A stretch of 64,000 bases of DNA, taken from JAOAGA01 sp964540515 (GTDB lineage: Bacteria; CALINM01). The stretch lies in NCBI GenBank assembly GCA_964540515.1, contig CAZIMS010000008.1:1-64000 (forward strand), written 5' to 3'. Position 1 is the first letter of the stretch. Every line of letters starts with the position of its first letter. The translations under genes and the position numbers were made by a program. Below are positions 33,571 to 43,146 of this stretch, one piece after another. A model generated the notes under the pieces. It saw only the letters and a list, made by a program, of their open reading frames with translations, did not search any database and was not told where the DNA came from.

Positions 33571-35583
33571 TTAAAAAATTGATTCTGATTCTAATGGTAG
33601 TTTAATAGTAAATACTGTGCCTCTGTTTAGAGAGCTATCTACTTGAATATTACCATGATGAAGGTTAATGATTTCTCTGACTAAGTATAATCCTAACCCT
33701 GTGCCACGGGTTGTTTTACTAGGACCAGCGTCTATCATATAAAACTTTTCAAAAACATTGTCAATCTGGTCGGGCGGTATACCAATACCATAATCTCTAA
33801 TTTTTATATAGCCTAAGTTTGCGTTAACTGAGGTTATAATCTCAATCTTACTCTCATTTTTTGAATATTTTATAGCGTTTGATATCAAATGATAAAAGCT
33901 TTGCAAGAGTAGATCCCTGTCTCCTTCAACTACTATATCTCCTTCACAGAAAAAGGTTCTAAAAACAATGTTTTTGCTCTCAGATTCTTGATAAAGAAGT
34001 TGTATCGCTTCGTTAATAACCTCATGAATTGAGACATTAGAATGTTTAATTTTAAGTATTGTTGGTATCTTTTCAAACTTACTTATTGTAAGGAGGTTAT
34101 CAATAAGCCTCGCAAGTTTGTTCACCTCGTTTAGCATGTTAGTAAGGATAGCGCTTTTGCTTTTTTCATCCTTTATCAAATCGCCAACTAATATCTCATT
34201 AAAGCCCTTAATGATAGTAAGGGGGGTTCGTAGCTCGTGAGATATATTTGCCATATAGTTCTGGCGCCACAAATTGAGTTCCTTTAGTTTTCTATATCTA
34301 ATAGCATTTTCAAGAGCGATACTCGAAAAGTTTATAAGTGACTGGAATAAAGGCATTGAAAAATTATTAAAATCTTCGTTTTCATTTAAAAACATTATTA
34401 CACCAAGACACTGATTCTGAAACTTAATAGATTGGCATAACATCTTTTTCGGTGAGTATCCTAATTTTTCAATGATAGGTTTGATAAGCTTTTTGATCTC
34501 TTCTGTCTTATTACTGAAAAAAGGTTTGTTAGGAGAATCGAGGCATCTATTATATAAAAAATCAATATTAAATATATTATTAGGTGCTAACTTACTATTG
34601 AGCCCTGAAACCTCCTTAACAATTAGGTCTTCATTATCTTTAAAAATCATAAATATTATTGTGTCGCAGTGAATAAACTCTTTGAAGCTTGAAACAGTAT
34701 TTTTTATTACATTTTCAAGCTCTAACTCTGAGGTAAGGGTTTTAGCAAAGTTATTTACAATATTTAGTTCATTTATCTTATTTGTTAAGTCTGAAATATC
34801 TTCAAGAACAATTAATATGCCATGCTCAACGGTTTTACTCTTTAATGTGTTTATATTGATACAAAAAGTTTTGTCTTTTAAGGAAAGACAGAAGCTTTCA
34901 GAAATATTATTCTTCTTAATCAATGATTCTGTGGAAGGAAATATATTTTCAACGTCAATTTGAAACTTCTTTTTTAAAATATCAAAAAATATCTCACCTA
35001 TTACCTCATTTTCTTCTATTTCTAAGAATTTTAGAGCTGCCTTATTAGCAAAAAAAATCTTGTAGTTATTATCACATTCAACAATACCTTCAGTCATTGT
35101 TGATAATATTTGGTTAAGATGTGTTTCAATCTCGATGAGCTCCTTCGTCATCTCGCGAGGATATATCTTTTCTATACCAATAACTTTTTCTTTAAGCTCT
35201 TGGATATCTTCTTTTTCTTCAAAGGTTTTAATAACAGAGAAGAGGTCAGCCATGAAGTTGGGTATAGGGCTTTTTGCTACATAGGCATCGGCCTTTATAT
35301 CTTTAACCCTTGTGGATGCCTCTATAGCTACACCAGTTAGTATGATAACTGGTGTTTCTGTAAGGTTGGGATTTTTCTTAAGATAATCACAGAGTCTTGT
35401 GCCATCAATTTTTGGCATTATATGGTCAACGAGTATATAATTAAAACTCTCTTTCTTGACTAACTCGAGGGCAACAAGAGGGTCATCTAAGGCTGTAACT
35501 TTATATCCTTTTTCTTCTAAATATTTCTTGATCGTTTCCAGAAAGAAGTGGTTATTATCCACAACGAGTACACTTTTCGACAT
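33571..35583 (-). CDS. Hybrid sensor kinase: receiver-PAS-GAF-HisKA-HATPase
   Basis: 670 residues with no membrane helix. Receiver (1-120) with Asp53 in LVDHIMPKIDG, a PAS domain (about 155-270), a GAF domain (about 275-425), HisKA with His449 in NISHELRTPLTIIKG, and HATPase with N-box HLISNAIKYS, G1 RDYGIGIPP and G2 GTGLGLYLVREI. A receiver at the N-terminus means the kinase itself is regulated by another phosphodonor. Cytoplasmic sensing through PAS and GAF is inferred. Convergent partners are not apparent. Confidence 0.9.
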   Translation of the reverse strand: MSKSVLVVDNNHFFLETIKKYLEEKGYKVTALDDPLVALELVKKESFNYILVDHIMPKIDGTRLCDYLKKNPNLTETPVIILTGVAIEASTRVKDIKADAYVAKSPIPNFMADLFSVIKTFEEKEDIQELKEKVIGIEKIYPREMTKELIEIETHLNQILSTMTEGIVECDNNYKIFFANKAALKFLEIEENEVIGEIFFDILKKKFQIDVENIFPSTESLIKKNNISESFCLSLKDKTFCININTLKSKTVEHGILIVLEDISDLTNKINELNIVNNFAKTLTSELELENVIKNTVSSFKEFIHCDTIIFMIFKDNEDLIVKEVSGLNSKLAPNNIFNIDFLYNRCLDSPNKPFFSNKTEEIKKLIKPIIEKLGYSPKKMLCQSIKFQNQCLGVIMFLNENEDFNNFSMPLFQSLINFSSIALENAIRYRKLKELNLWRQNYMANISHELRTPLTIIKGFNEILVGDLIKDEKSKSAILTNMLNEVNKLARLIDNLLTISKFEKIPTILKIKHSNVSIHEVINEAIQLLYQESESKNIVFRTFFCEGDIVVEGDRDLLLQSFYHLISNAIKYSKNESKIEIITSVNANLGYIKIRDYGIGIPPDQIDNVFEKFYMIDAGPSKTTRGTGLGLYLVREIINLHHGNIQVDSSLNRGTVFTIKLPLESESIF

Positions 35584-35702
35584 TATTTATATTTTACTTT
35601 TTTAAAAAAACTTTACAAGCTAAAAATTGGTATTTAACCAAAAAGTTTCTGGGGTCAAAGATTAATTTATTTTCTTGTTTTTTTAAGGTAAAATATAAAA
35701 AC

Positions 35703-36986
35703 ATGAAAAGAATAATTATTAATGATTTTGATGGTACAATAAATAGGTTTGACATTGGTAATAAGATTACTAAGTCACTCCTTACCACTGAGGATTATAA
35801 ACTAATAGATAGGGTCTATAAGAACAGAAAAATAAGTAACTATGAGATCTATGAAAGATATCTGGCTCCAATAATCTCTAAGGATGGTCATAATTTATCA
35901 TCAATCATAAATAAGTATCTTCATCAGACCAATGGTTTTGTTAATTTTTTTAATTTCGCCAAAAAACAAGATTACGATTTACTTATACTAAGTGATGGCT
36001 TTGATATCTATATATCAGCCTTTCTTAAAAAATATAATATTGATATACCTTACTTTGCTAATAGGGTAATAAAGACAGAGGAAGGCTATAGCCTAATCTT
36101 TCCGAATAAAAAACCCCACTGTGAGAGATGCGGAACTTGTAAAGAAGATATAATAAAAAATTTAAGACGAAAGTATAACGAGATAATCTACATCGGAGAT
36201 GGCTTATCTGATATCTGTCCCTCCTCTTGGGCGGATGTCTTTTTCGGAAAGAGAAAGATTTTTAAGGAGATTAATGTAGGTAAAAAGTTTTATTTTTATG
36301 ATTACGATAGGCTTAAAGATTTGTTACAAAAAAAGGGCAACTATAGGGCTGTTATTTTTGATTTAGATGGTACATTGGTAGATGGCTTTGATATTATCTA
36401 TGAAAGTTTTAATTATTCATTAAAAACCTTAGGGCTTAAGGAGATACCTATTAGAGAGATTAAAAAGGTAATAGGCCCAGCCTTATCGGAGGGCTTTAGA
36501 AGACTTGTTCCAGAGCATTTAGTGGCAGAAGGGGTAAATCTATATAGGAGTTATTACAAAGAGAGGTATTTAGAAAGGACAATACTTTTTGATGGTGTTA
36601 GGGAGCTTCTTAAGTATTTAAAAGATATGAAAATAATTGTTGGACTTATTACAAACAAAAAGGTGAGTTTTGCAGAAGAGTTACTTAGATATCTTAAGAT
36701 AGATAAGTTTTTTGATTTTGTAAATGGCGCTGAGGAGGGATACCTTCCCAAACCTGATAGTGAGATAATGGAAAAGATTATGAAGGAGTTTAAGATTAAT
36801 AAAGAAGAGACAATTTATATAGGTGATTCGGAGATAGATGGTAAGTTTGCAAATAACTGTGGAGTTGATTTTATAGCCTTGGGGTTGGGGCTTAGCAGTG
36901 AAGGAAATCTTTATAAACATAGACCCTTGACTTACCTAAAGGATATGAAAAGTGTGTTAAATAGCTTAACTTTTCTTTTTAATTAA
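35703..36986 (+). CDS. Fusion of two HAD phosphatases (MtnX-like plus PGP-like)
   Basis: 427 residues. The N-terminal domain (1-210) starts IIINDFDGTINRFD and has DLLILSDGFD, the cysteine-bearing HCERCGTCK and IYIGDGLSD, typical of MtnX/PSP-like HAD enzymes. The C-terminal domain (about 214-427) restarts with RAVIFDLDGTLVDGFDIIYE, then VGLITNKK, PKPDSEI and YIGDSEIDGKFA, typical of phosphoglycolate phosphatase or PpaX. Both active sites look complete. It may be a bifunctional phosphatase; substrates unknown. Monocistronic. Confidence 0.85.
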   Translation: MKRIIINDFDGTINRFDIGNKITKSLLTTEDYKLIDRVYKNRKISNYEIYERYLAPIISKDGHNLSSIINKYLHQTNGFVNFFNFAKKQDYDLLILSDGFDIYISAFLKKYNIDIPYFANRVIKTEEGYSLIFPNKKPHCERCGTCKEDIIKNLRRKYNEIIYIGDGLSDICPSSWADVFFGKRKIFKEINVGKKFYFYDYDRLKDLLQKKGNYRAVIFDLDGTLVDGFDIIYESFNYSLKTLGLKEIPIREIKKVIGPALSEGFRRLVPEHLVAEGVNLYRSYYKERYLERTILFDGVRELLKYLKDMKIIVGLITNKKVSFAEELLRYLKIDKFFDFVNGAEEGYLPKPDSEIMEKIMKEFKINKEETIYIGDSEIDGKFANNCGVDFIALGLGLSSEGNLYKHRPLTYLKDMKSVLNSLTFLFN

Positions 36987-37027
36987 CACAATAAATAGGA
37001 AAAAGATTTATTTTGTGATAATTGCGA

Positions 37028-37060
37028 TTGACAAAATATATATTTTATAGTTAATTTAAT
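37028..37060 (+). promoter_or_regulatory. Putative promoter of the pilin gene
   Basis: A perfect TTGACA at 37028-37033 is followed by AT-rich sequence. TATAGT at 37046-37051 is too close and TTTAAT at 37055-37060 somewhat far, so the -10 is unsettled. AAGGAGG lies just before the pilin ATG. Confidence 0.4.
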
Positions 37061-37099
37061 ATTAGATGTTAAAAAATCTTATTACAAGGAGGATTAAAT

Positions 37100-37525
37100 A
37101 TGGGCAAAAGGGGTTTTACATTAATTGAGCTTGTGATAGTACTTATCCTTATTGGTATTGTCGCAGCGGTAGCAGTTCCAAAGTTTTTGGATATTCAGGA
37201 AGAGGCTAAGAAAAATGCCCTTAAAGGTAGCTTAGCAAGTGTAAGAAGTGCCATTAATATTTATTATGCCAATGCAAGTTTAAAAAATAAGCCTACAAAG
37301 TATCCAAACTCACAAGCCGTGTTACTTTCTATAATGCAAAATGGTAGTTTGCCTGAAAATCCTTTAGCTACACAAGGTAATAAATCTGGAGTTTCTGTTG
37401 GAACAAATAATTTTGGTTATTGTACTGCTGCTGATAACACTGATAAAGTTGGTTGGGTTTATAATACAAATACCGGTCAGTTCTGGTCAAACTGGGGTGG
37501 TGGTTTTGGTGCGAATAAATACTAA
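37100..37525 (+). CDS. Type IV pilin-like protein (major or minor pilin)
   Basis: 141 residues. The prepilin peptidase site is KRG/FTLIELVIVLILIGIVAA, with Phe as residue 1 and Glu5 of the mature pilin. The hydrophobic helix leads into a small globular domain with one Cys and a Trp/Gly-rich end (FWSNWGGGFGANKY). A six-residue leader makes it a class IVa pilin or pseudopilin. It stands alone between a promoter and a strong terminator, consistent with a highly expressed major subunit for the PilMNOPQ/PilB machine. Confidence 0.9.
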   Translation: MGKRGFTLIELVIVLILIGIVAAVAVPKFLDIQEEAKKNALKGSLASVRSAINIYYANASLKNKPTKYPNSQAVLLSIMQNGSLPENPLATQGNKSGVSVGTNNFGYCTAADNTDKVGWVYNTNTGQFWSNWGGGFGANKY

Positions 37526-37537
37526 AATTTAATATTT

Positions 37538-37564
37538 AAAGGCTGCCTTCGGGCAGCCTTTTTT
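37538..37564 (+). terminator. Strong intrinsic terminator with UUCG tetraloop
   Basis: AAAGGCTGCC-TTCG-GGCAGCCTTT followed by more T residues, directly after the pilin gene. The A-run on the other side lets it also stop the convergent tatD transcript. Confidence 0.95.
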
Positions 37565-37565
37565 A

Positions 37566-38936
37566 TTACCCCAAATCATCGTAGGGTCTTATTCTAAACT
37601 TAGTTTTTAGTTCTTTCTCTGCAAAATTTTTAATCTTTAGTATATCTAAGTTTGGCAAGGCTACTGCAGTTACGGTTACATCCTTTATATGTTTCTTTGC
37701 CGATTTGATGAAATCAATTAAGGACCTAAAGGCTCCTTCTATCTGAGGGTTACAGATCTTATTATAGGATTCCTCATCGCTTGCGTTTAAGCTTATCGAG
37801 ACAGCATCTATTAGGTTTGATAGCTCAAGGGTTACATCTCTTTTTTCTCTTAAGTTTGCAAGACCATCGGTATTAAGTCTTATCTTTTTTACACCCCTTT
37901 CTCTTAAGTGGGGAGTTAAACTTTTTATTAAATCGAGACGAAGTGTTGGCTCTCCATAACCACAGTAAACTACCTCATCAAGGTCCTGCAAGTTTTCTGG
38001 AATATTTGCTAATATTTCCTCCAAGGTAGGCTCTTTTTCTATTCTTAAGTAGTGGCCTTTTACGAAGAAGTCTTTGTTTTTGCCACAGAAGATACATTTG
38101 TTGGTGCATTTATTTGTAAGATTTATATAAAGAGAGTTTCTAATCTTATATACAATCTGTGAGACCTTTTCTATCTCTAAACGGAAAGCCCTTAATGTAT
38201 TTAGTTTTACTGACCTACAAACGTCTTCGATAGTAAGGTTTTTTATCTCGGCTATCTTTTTAACTATCTCTTTTACAAAGATGGGCTCGTTTCTTTTCCC
38301 CCTGTAAGGCTCTGGTGCTAAGAAAGGGGCATCTGTCTCGGTTAGTAAATAGTCAATGGGGATATTCTTAACAACATCATAGACATTCTGTGCCTTTTTA
38401 AAGGTTATTGTTCCTGGTATGGAAATTAGATAGCCTAAGCTGATGTAGAACTTAGCATCTTCTAAGTTACCAGAAAAGCAATGAATTATACCCTTTAGCT
38501 CTCTCTTTTTAAGTATTTTTTTGGCTTCCTCATGGGCATCTCTTATGTGAATCATCACAGGTTTGTTAATTTCTTCTGCAATATCAAGCTGTTTATTAAA
38601 AACCTCAATTTGTCTTTCTTTTGGCGAGTAATTTTTGAAGAAATCGAGCCCAATCTCTCCAAGCATTAGACATTTATCGTCCTTTAGGTATTCCAATAGC
38701 CTTTTTTCTATTTTATCGCTGTAGATTGTGGCTTCGTGAGGGTGTAGCCCTACAGAAAAGTATATATTTTTATGATTATGAGAGATTTCTTTTACCTTAT
38801 CCCAGTACTTCGGCTCTGTGCCGACTGTACAGATAAAGGTAAAGTTATCGGAAGTAGCCCTTTTTATAACCTCTTCTCTATCATTGTCAAACTCAGGCAT
38901 CTCAAGGTGTGTGTGGACATCAACAAACTCAAGCAT
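37566..38936 (-). CDS. TatD nuclease fused to TatD-associated radical SAM domain
   Basis: 456 residues. Residues 1-255 are a TatD-type metal-dependent DNase (DVHTHLEMPEF, GEIGLDFF, HCFSGN, TETDAPFLAPEPYRG). Residues 265-456 are a short radical SAM domain with CTNKCIFCGK, YCGYGEPTLR, IRLNTDG and AVSISLNASDEE. Such radical SAM proteins are also known as separate genes beside tatD; here they are fused. Role in tRNA or DNA metabolism is unclear. Last gene of the tmk-holB-ricT-metG run, 1 nt after metG. Confidence 0.9.
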   Translation of the reverse strand: MLEFVDVHTHLEMPEFDNDREEVIKRATSDNFTFICTVGTEPKYWDKVKEISHNHKNIYFSVGLHPHEATIYSDKIEKRLLEYLKDDKCLMLGEIGLDFFKNYSPKERQIEVFNKQLDIAEEINKPVMIHIRDAHEEAKKILKKRELKGIIHCFSGNLEDAKFYISLGYLISIPGTITFKKAQNVYDVVKNIPIDYLLTETDAPFLAPEPYRGKRNEPIFVKEIVKKIAEIKNLTIEDVCRSVKLNTLRAFRLEIEKVSQIVYKIRNSLYINLTNKCTNKCIFCGKNKDFFVKGHYLRIEKEPTLEEILANIPENLQDLDEVVYCGYGEPTLRLDLIKSLTPHLRERGVKKIRLNTDGLANLREKRDVTLELSNLIDAVSISLNASDEESYNKICNPQIEGAFRSLIDFIKSAKKHIKDVTVTAVALPNLDILKIKNFAEKELKTKFRIRPYDDLG

Positions 38937-38937
38937 T

Positions 38938-40836
38938 TTATTTTACCCTTGAGCCTGCCTTAACTAATTTTTCTGGTTTTAGCAGGGACAACCCTTCTTC
39001 ATCTGTTGCTGCCAAGATCATCCCTTCTGATGTTATCCCCATAAGTTTTGCAGGTTTTAGATTAGCAACGAAGGCTATCTCTTTGTCTATCAATGTGTCA
39101 GGTTCATAATGCTTTCCTATACCAGCAACAATTGTTCTATCCCTTTTTCCATCAAAGACTGTTAGTTTTATTAGTTTATCTGATTTGGCAACTCTCTCTG
39201 CCTGTTTTATCTTACCAATTAGAATTTCTACTTTAGCGAAATCATCTATAGTAATTAACTGTTCTTCCTGTTGGGGTTCTTCTTGCCCCTTTTTAATATC
39301 AGAGGGCTCTTTCTCTATCCTTGGAAATAGATCACCAATTTGGGAGATAGAGAACTCACCAGCTATATTTCCATAGGTAAGGGTATCAAAGTTTTTCTTT
39401 ATGAAGTTTTCCACATCTTCTTTTATACCAAGAGATGAAAATATAAGATTTGCCTTTTCGGGCATAAAAGGGTAGATGTATATAGAAATGAGCCTAAGGC
39501 CTTCCATAAGGTTTGAGAGTATCTTTTTTAGCTCCTTTATATCTCCTTTTTTGTGCAGAGTCCAAGGTTCCATCTCAACTATGTATTTATTAAGAAAACC
39601 TACAAAGTCCCACAAAGCTTCAAGGGCACGACTAAAGGCTGTTTCTTTCATCGCCTCATCATATTTCCTTTGACAGTCAAGAAATATAGATAAGACTCTA
39701 TCATCAACTCCTGTAGTGGTAGGAGTTTCGTATTTTCCATCAAGAAACTTCTCTACCATTGAGATACTTCTTTTTGCCAGATTACCCAGATCATTCGCAA
39801 GATCTGAGTTTATTCTCTTTGTCATAGCTGAGTCTGAGAAATCTCCATCAAGACCAAAAGGTACTTCTCTTAACAAAAAGTATCTAAAGGCATCCACACC
39901 ATACTTATCGGCATGGGCAAAGGGGTCAATGGCATTTCCAAGCGATTTGCTCATTTTCTGTCCTTCCACAGTCCACCAACCGTGGGCAACTACTTTTTCG
40001 GGTAAGGGTAATCCTGCTGATAGTAAAAAGCAAGGCCAATAGACAGCATGAAACTTTAGGATATCTTTACCTATAAAATGTACAGCTGGCCAATACTTAT
40101 TAAACTTATCAATCTCATTGGGATATCCAATAGCTGTAATGTAGTTTGTAAGCGCATCAAACCAGACATATATTATATGATGCTCATTGGAAGGAACAGG
40201 TATTCCCCATTTTGTTGATGTTCTTGAGATACTCAAATCCCTTAAACCCTGTTTTACAAAACTGATAATCTCATTTCTTCTTGAGAGGGGGTAGATAAAA
40301 TCTGGATTTTCTTCAATATGCTTAAGTAGTGGCTCTGTATATTTGGACATACGGAAGAAGTAGCTCTCTTCTTTTAGCTTATCAACAGGTCGCTTGCATT
40401 CAGGACATTTGCCATCGACGAGCTGACTATCGGTAAGGAAGGTCTCACAGGGAATACAGTACCAATCTTCGTAGTCTCCTAAATAAATATCTCCCTTTTC
40501 TTGAATTACTTTGAATAGATATGAGACAGTCTCGTAATGTCTCTTCTCGGTAGTTCTTATGAAATCGTTGTTACTAATATTAAGCTTTTTCCATAGTGAT
40601 TGGAAATTTACAACAACTTTGTCAGCAAGCTCTTTGGGAGAGTATCCTTGAGATTTTGCTGTCTTTTCAATCTTTTGGCCATGTTCATCAGTTCCTGTAA
40701 GAAAAAATACATCATATCCTAGTAACCTATAATACCGTGCTATAACATCGGCAGCAATAGTTGTGTAGGCATGACCTATATGGGGAACATCGTTTACGTA
40801 ATATATCGGTGTGGTTACATAGAATGTGTTTTTCAC
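38938..40836 (-). CDS. metG: Methionyl-tRNA synthetase
   Basis: 632 residues. Class I aminoacylation: HIGH as HIGHAYTT, zinc knuckle CIPCETF...CPEC, KMSKS as GQKMSKSLG, and a C-terminal EMAP/OB tRNA-binding domain (FAKVEILIGKIKQAERV to LAATDEEG) joined by a charged linker near 505-525. It overlaps the ricT-like gene by 4 nt. Confidence 0.96.
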   Translation of the reverse strand: MKNTFYVTTPIYYVNDVPHIGHAYTTIAADVIARYYRLLGYDVFFLTGTDEHGQKIEKTAKSQGYSPKELADKVVVNFQSLWKKLNISNNDFIRTTEKRHYETVSYLFKVIQEKGDIYLGDYEDWYCIPCETFLTDSQLVDGKCPECKRPVDKLKEESYFFRMSKYTEPLLKHIEENPDFIYPLSRRNEIISFVKQGLRDLSISRTSTKWGIPVPSNEHHIIYVWFDALTNYITAIGYPNEIDKFNKYWPAVHFIGKDILKFHAVYWPCFLLSAGLPLPEKVVAHGWWTVEGQKMSKSLGNAIDPFAHADKYGVDAFRYFLLREVPFGLDGDFSDSAMTKRINSDLANDLGNLAKRSISMVEKFLDGKYETPTTTGVDDRVLSIFLDCQRKYDEAMKETAFSRALEALWDFVGFLNKYIVEMEPWTLHKKGDIKELKKILSNLMEGLRLISIYIYPFMPEKANLIFSSLGIKEDVENFIKKNFDTLTYGNIAGEFSISQIGDLFPRIEKEPSDIKKGQEEPQQEEQLITIDDFAKVEILIGKIKQAERVAKSDKLIKLTVFDGKRDRTIVAGIGKHYEPDTLIDKEIAFVANLKPAKLMGITSEGMILAATDEEGLSLLKPEKLVKAGSRVK

Positions 40837-41570
40837 TTTCCATTCTCCTTTTCGTCAAGTTTGTTTAAGGTGTCTAAATCTACTGGTTCATCAAGAGAGC
40901 TTAGATATGATGCGGATTTTTGATAAAGGTCTCCACCTTCAAAATAATTATTAACTTCGTAAGAGAGACAGCAAAGTAGTCGCCCACACATACCAGAAAG
41001 TTTAGACGGGTTAAGTGGCAAAGACTGAACCCTTATCATTTTTATTGATATAGGATTAAAGCCTGAAAGAAAAGAGGAGCAACAAAGCTCTCTGCCACAG
41101 GCTGCTATACCACCACACTGTTTTGATGCGTCTCTAACACCTATCTGACGCATTTCAATACGTGTTTTAAAGACCCTTGCCAGATCCTTAACAAGTTCAC
41201 GAAAATCAATCCTTCCATCGGCTGTAAAATAAAAAATTAATTTATTTCTGTCCAGAGTGTACTCACAGGATATGAGTTTCATAGGAAGATTATGCTTTTC
41301 TATGTATTGTAGACATACTTTATAGGCATTTTTCTCATCATCAAAATTTTTAGTAAGGGAGGCTAAATCATCTTCTGTAGCCTTTCTTAAGATTTTTTTT
41401 ATCTCCGATGAAGGTGGCTCCACATCCTTAGGTGGTGCAACAACTCTGCCTATGGTCAAACCTCTCTCTGTCTCGGCAACAACAAAATCTCCTCTTTTCA
41501 ACTCTATATTATCGGGGTCAAAAAAATAAGTTTTGACAGAAGACTTAAACTTTACTCCCACTAAAATCAT
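40833..41570 (-). CDS. ricT: PSP1/RicT-family Fe-S protein
   Basis: 245 residues, PSP1 domain. Cys-rich core: CGGIAACGRELCCSSFL then MCGRLLCCLSYE, the ligands of the Fe-S clusters in the Ric (YaaT) complex that influences mRNA processing in Firmicutes. The location between holB and metG is the widely conserved context. Overlaps both neighbours by 4 nt. Confidence 0.88.
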   Translation of the reverse strand: MILVGVKFKSSVKTYFFDPDNIELKRGDFVVAETERGLTIGRVVAPPKDVEPPSSEIKKILRKATEDDLASLTKNFDDEKNAYKVCLQYIEKHNLPMKLISCEYTLDRNKLIFYFTADGRIDFRELVKDLARVFKTRIEMRQIGVRDASKQCGGIAACGRELCCSSFLSGFNPISIKMIRVQSLPLNPSKLSGMCGRLLCCLSYEVNNYFEGGDLYQKSASYLSSLDEPVDLDTLNKLDEKENGK

Positions 41571-42478
41571 ATATCCTCACTTGTTGAGATGCTTAGGAAT
41601 AGCGCTTCTAAAATAAAAGACTTTGCAATATTATACCTTAAAAATCTTCTGAAATTAACTACTTTTTCATAATTTGATAGGGCACTAAGACAGTCTTCTT
41701 CAAATTTTTTAGATCTTTGATAGAAATATTGCATCATTATACTAAAGGCTGTTTCTTCAAAATTATTTTGTGATATCTTCTCAGAAAGGGCAGATAACTC
41801 TAAAAATCTGGTATGTTTTATCTTCTCTAAAATATCTAAGGTGTCATTAAAAAGCTCGTAGTTTTTCTCTTGGAGAAGCTCCTCTGCAATCTTAATGGAG
41901 CCAGAAGAGTAGGGGACAATCTGAAGTATTTGCTCTTTTTTGTGTCCTTTCTCTATGAGTATCTCTGTTATCTCTTCCTCTAAAAGTGGGGAAAAAGATA
42001 TTTTCACACAACGAGATAGGATTGTTGGTAATAAGTTTTTGTGGTTATCTGTGATTAATATTATGATAGAGTTTGAGAGAGGTTCTTCAAGTGTTTTTAA
42101 TAGACTATTGGCTGAGAATATGTTCATTTTATGGGCATCATCTATTATTATGAACTTATAATTTCCTTCGATAGGGGAGGAGTTGGTAAAAGTAATAACT
42201 TGTTTTATCTCGTCAACCTTAATCTGCTTCTTCTCTGTTGATATAATTTTTATATCAGGGTGGGTATTTTTATCAATCTTTCTGCAGTTAATACAGCTAT
42301 TGCAGGGTTTGTTTTCTCCAGTGCAGTTTAATAACTTGGAGAAATAAAGGGCGTAAAGCTTTTTTCCAACACCTTCAGGTCCGTAAAAAGTGTAGGCATG
42401 GGGAACTTTTTTGCTGTTAGATAGTTTTTTCAAAACTTTTAGTACCGATTTATTACCCTTAGGTTCTTGAATTTTCAT
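41567..42478 (-). CDS. holB: DNA polymerase III delta prime subunit
   Basis: 303 residues. AAA+ clamp-loader subunit: degenerate Walker A YGPEGVGKKLYAL, zinc site CTGENKPCNSCINC, IIIDDAHKMN, and sensor ILSRCVKISF with the SRC motif. It overlaps tmk by 20 nt and ricT by 4 nt. Confidence 0.9.
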   Translation of the reverse strand: MKIQEPKGNKSVLKVLKKLSNSKKVPHAYTFYGPEGVGKKLYALYFSKLLNCTGENKPCNSCINCRKIDKNTHPDIKIISTEKKQIKVDEIKQVITFTNSSPIEGNYKFIIIDDAHKMNIFSANSLLKTLEEPLSNSIIILITDNHKNLLPTILSRCVKISFSPLLEEEITEILIEKGHKKEQILQIVPYSSGSIKIAEELLQEKNYELFNDTLDILEKIKHTRFLELSALSEKISQNNFEETAFSIMMQYFYQRSKKFEEDCLSALSNYEKVVNFRRFLRYNIAKSFILEALFLSISTSEDI

Positions 42479-43076
42479 AGAGTTTTAAAAAGTCTTTAAG
42501 TATTAAATTATGTATCTCATCAACACCTTTAGTAGCATCAACTATCAGGAATCTATGACTATTTTTTTTTGCGATCTCTAGAAAGCCTTCACGTATTTTT
42601 TTGTGAAAGTCTAAGCTCTCTCTCTCTATACGGTCTTTCTTCTTGTGTCTATTTCTCTGTTCTATAATCTCAGTTGGAGCATCCAGTAAATAGGTACGGT
42701 CAATTTTTATATCACCTATCACTATCTCATTTAGCATTGATATTATCTCGTGGGACAAGCCTCTGCCAAAGCCTTGATAGGCAACTGTTGAATCTATAAA
42801 CCTATCTAAAATAATGATCTTTTTGCTCTTTTGTTCTGGTAATATTTTTTTTGTTATAAGATCAGCCCTTGCAGACTCAAATAGCAATAACTCGGAAAGA
42901 GGAGAGATATCTAAGTTTTTATTTAATAATATCTCTCTTATCTCCTCCGATAGCTCTGTTCCTCCAGGCTCTCTAAAGATAACAAAGTTAATATTAAGCT
43001 CAGTGAGACTCTTTTTTAGTTTATCTATCTGTGTGGACTTGCCACATCCTTCAATGCCTTCAAAGGTTATAATCAC
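42459..43076 (-). CDS. tmk: Thymidylate kinase
   Basis: 205 residues. Phosphorylates dTMP. P-loop FEGIEGCGKSTQI, REPGGTELSEEIR, the DR motif ILDRFIDSTVAYQGFGRG and the lid RNRHKKKDRIE. First gene of the minus-strand operon; complements ThyX encoded at 57 kb in dTTP supply. Confidence 0.95.
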   Translation of the reverse strand: MIITFEGIEGCGKSTQIDKLKKSLTELNINFVIFREPGGTELSEEIREILLNKNLDISPLSELLLFESARADLITKKILPEQKSKKIIILDRFIDSTVAYQGFGRGLSHEIISMLNEIVIGDIKIDRTYLLDAPTEIIEQRNRHKKKDRIERESLDFHKKIREGFLEIAKKNSHRFLIVDATKGVDEIHNLILKDFLKLYENSRT

Positions 43077-43146
43077 ATCATTAAGTTTATATCATTTATA
43101 ATTACAATATCAAGAACAGAAGAAAAATAACTTCCAAACATCTAAA

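Noticed and set aside
39716..40042. 108-codon plus-strand ORF
   Set aside because: It lies wholly inside metG on the opposite strand and resembles no protein family.
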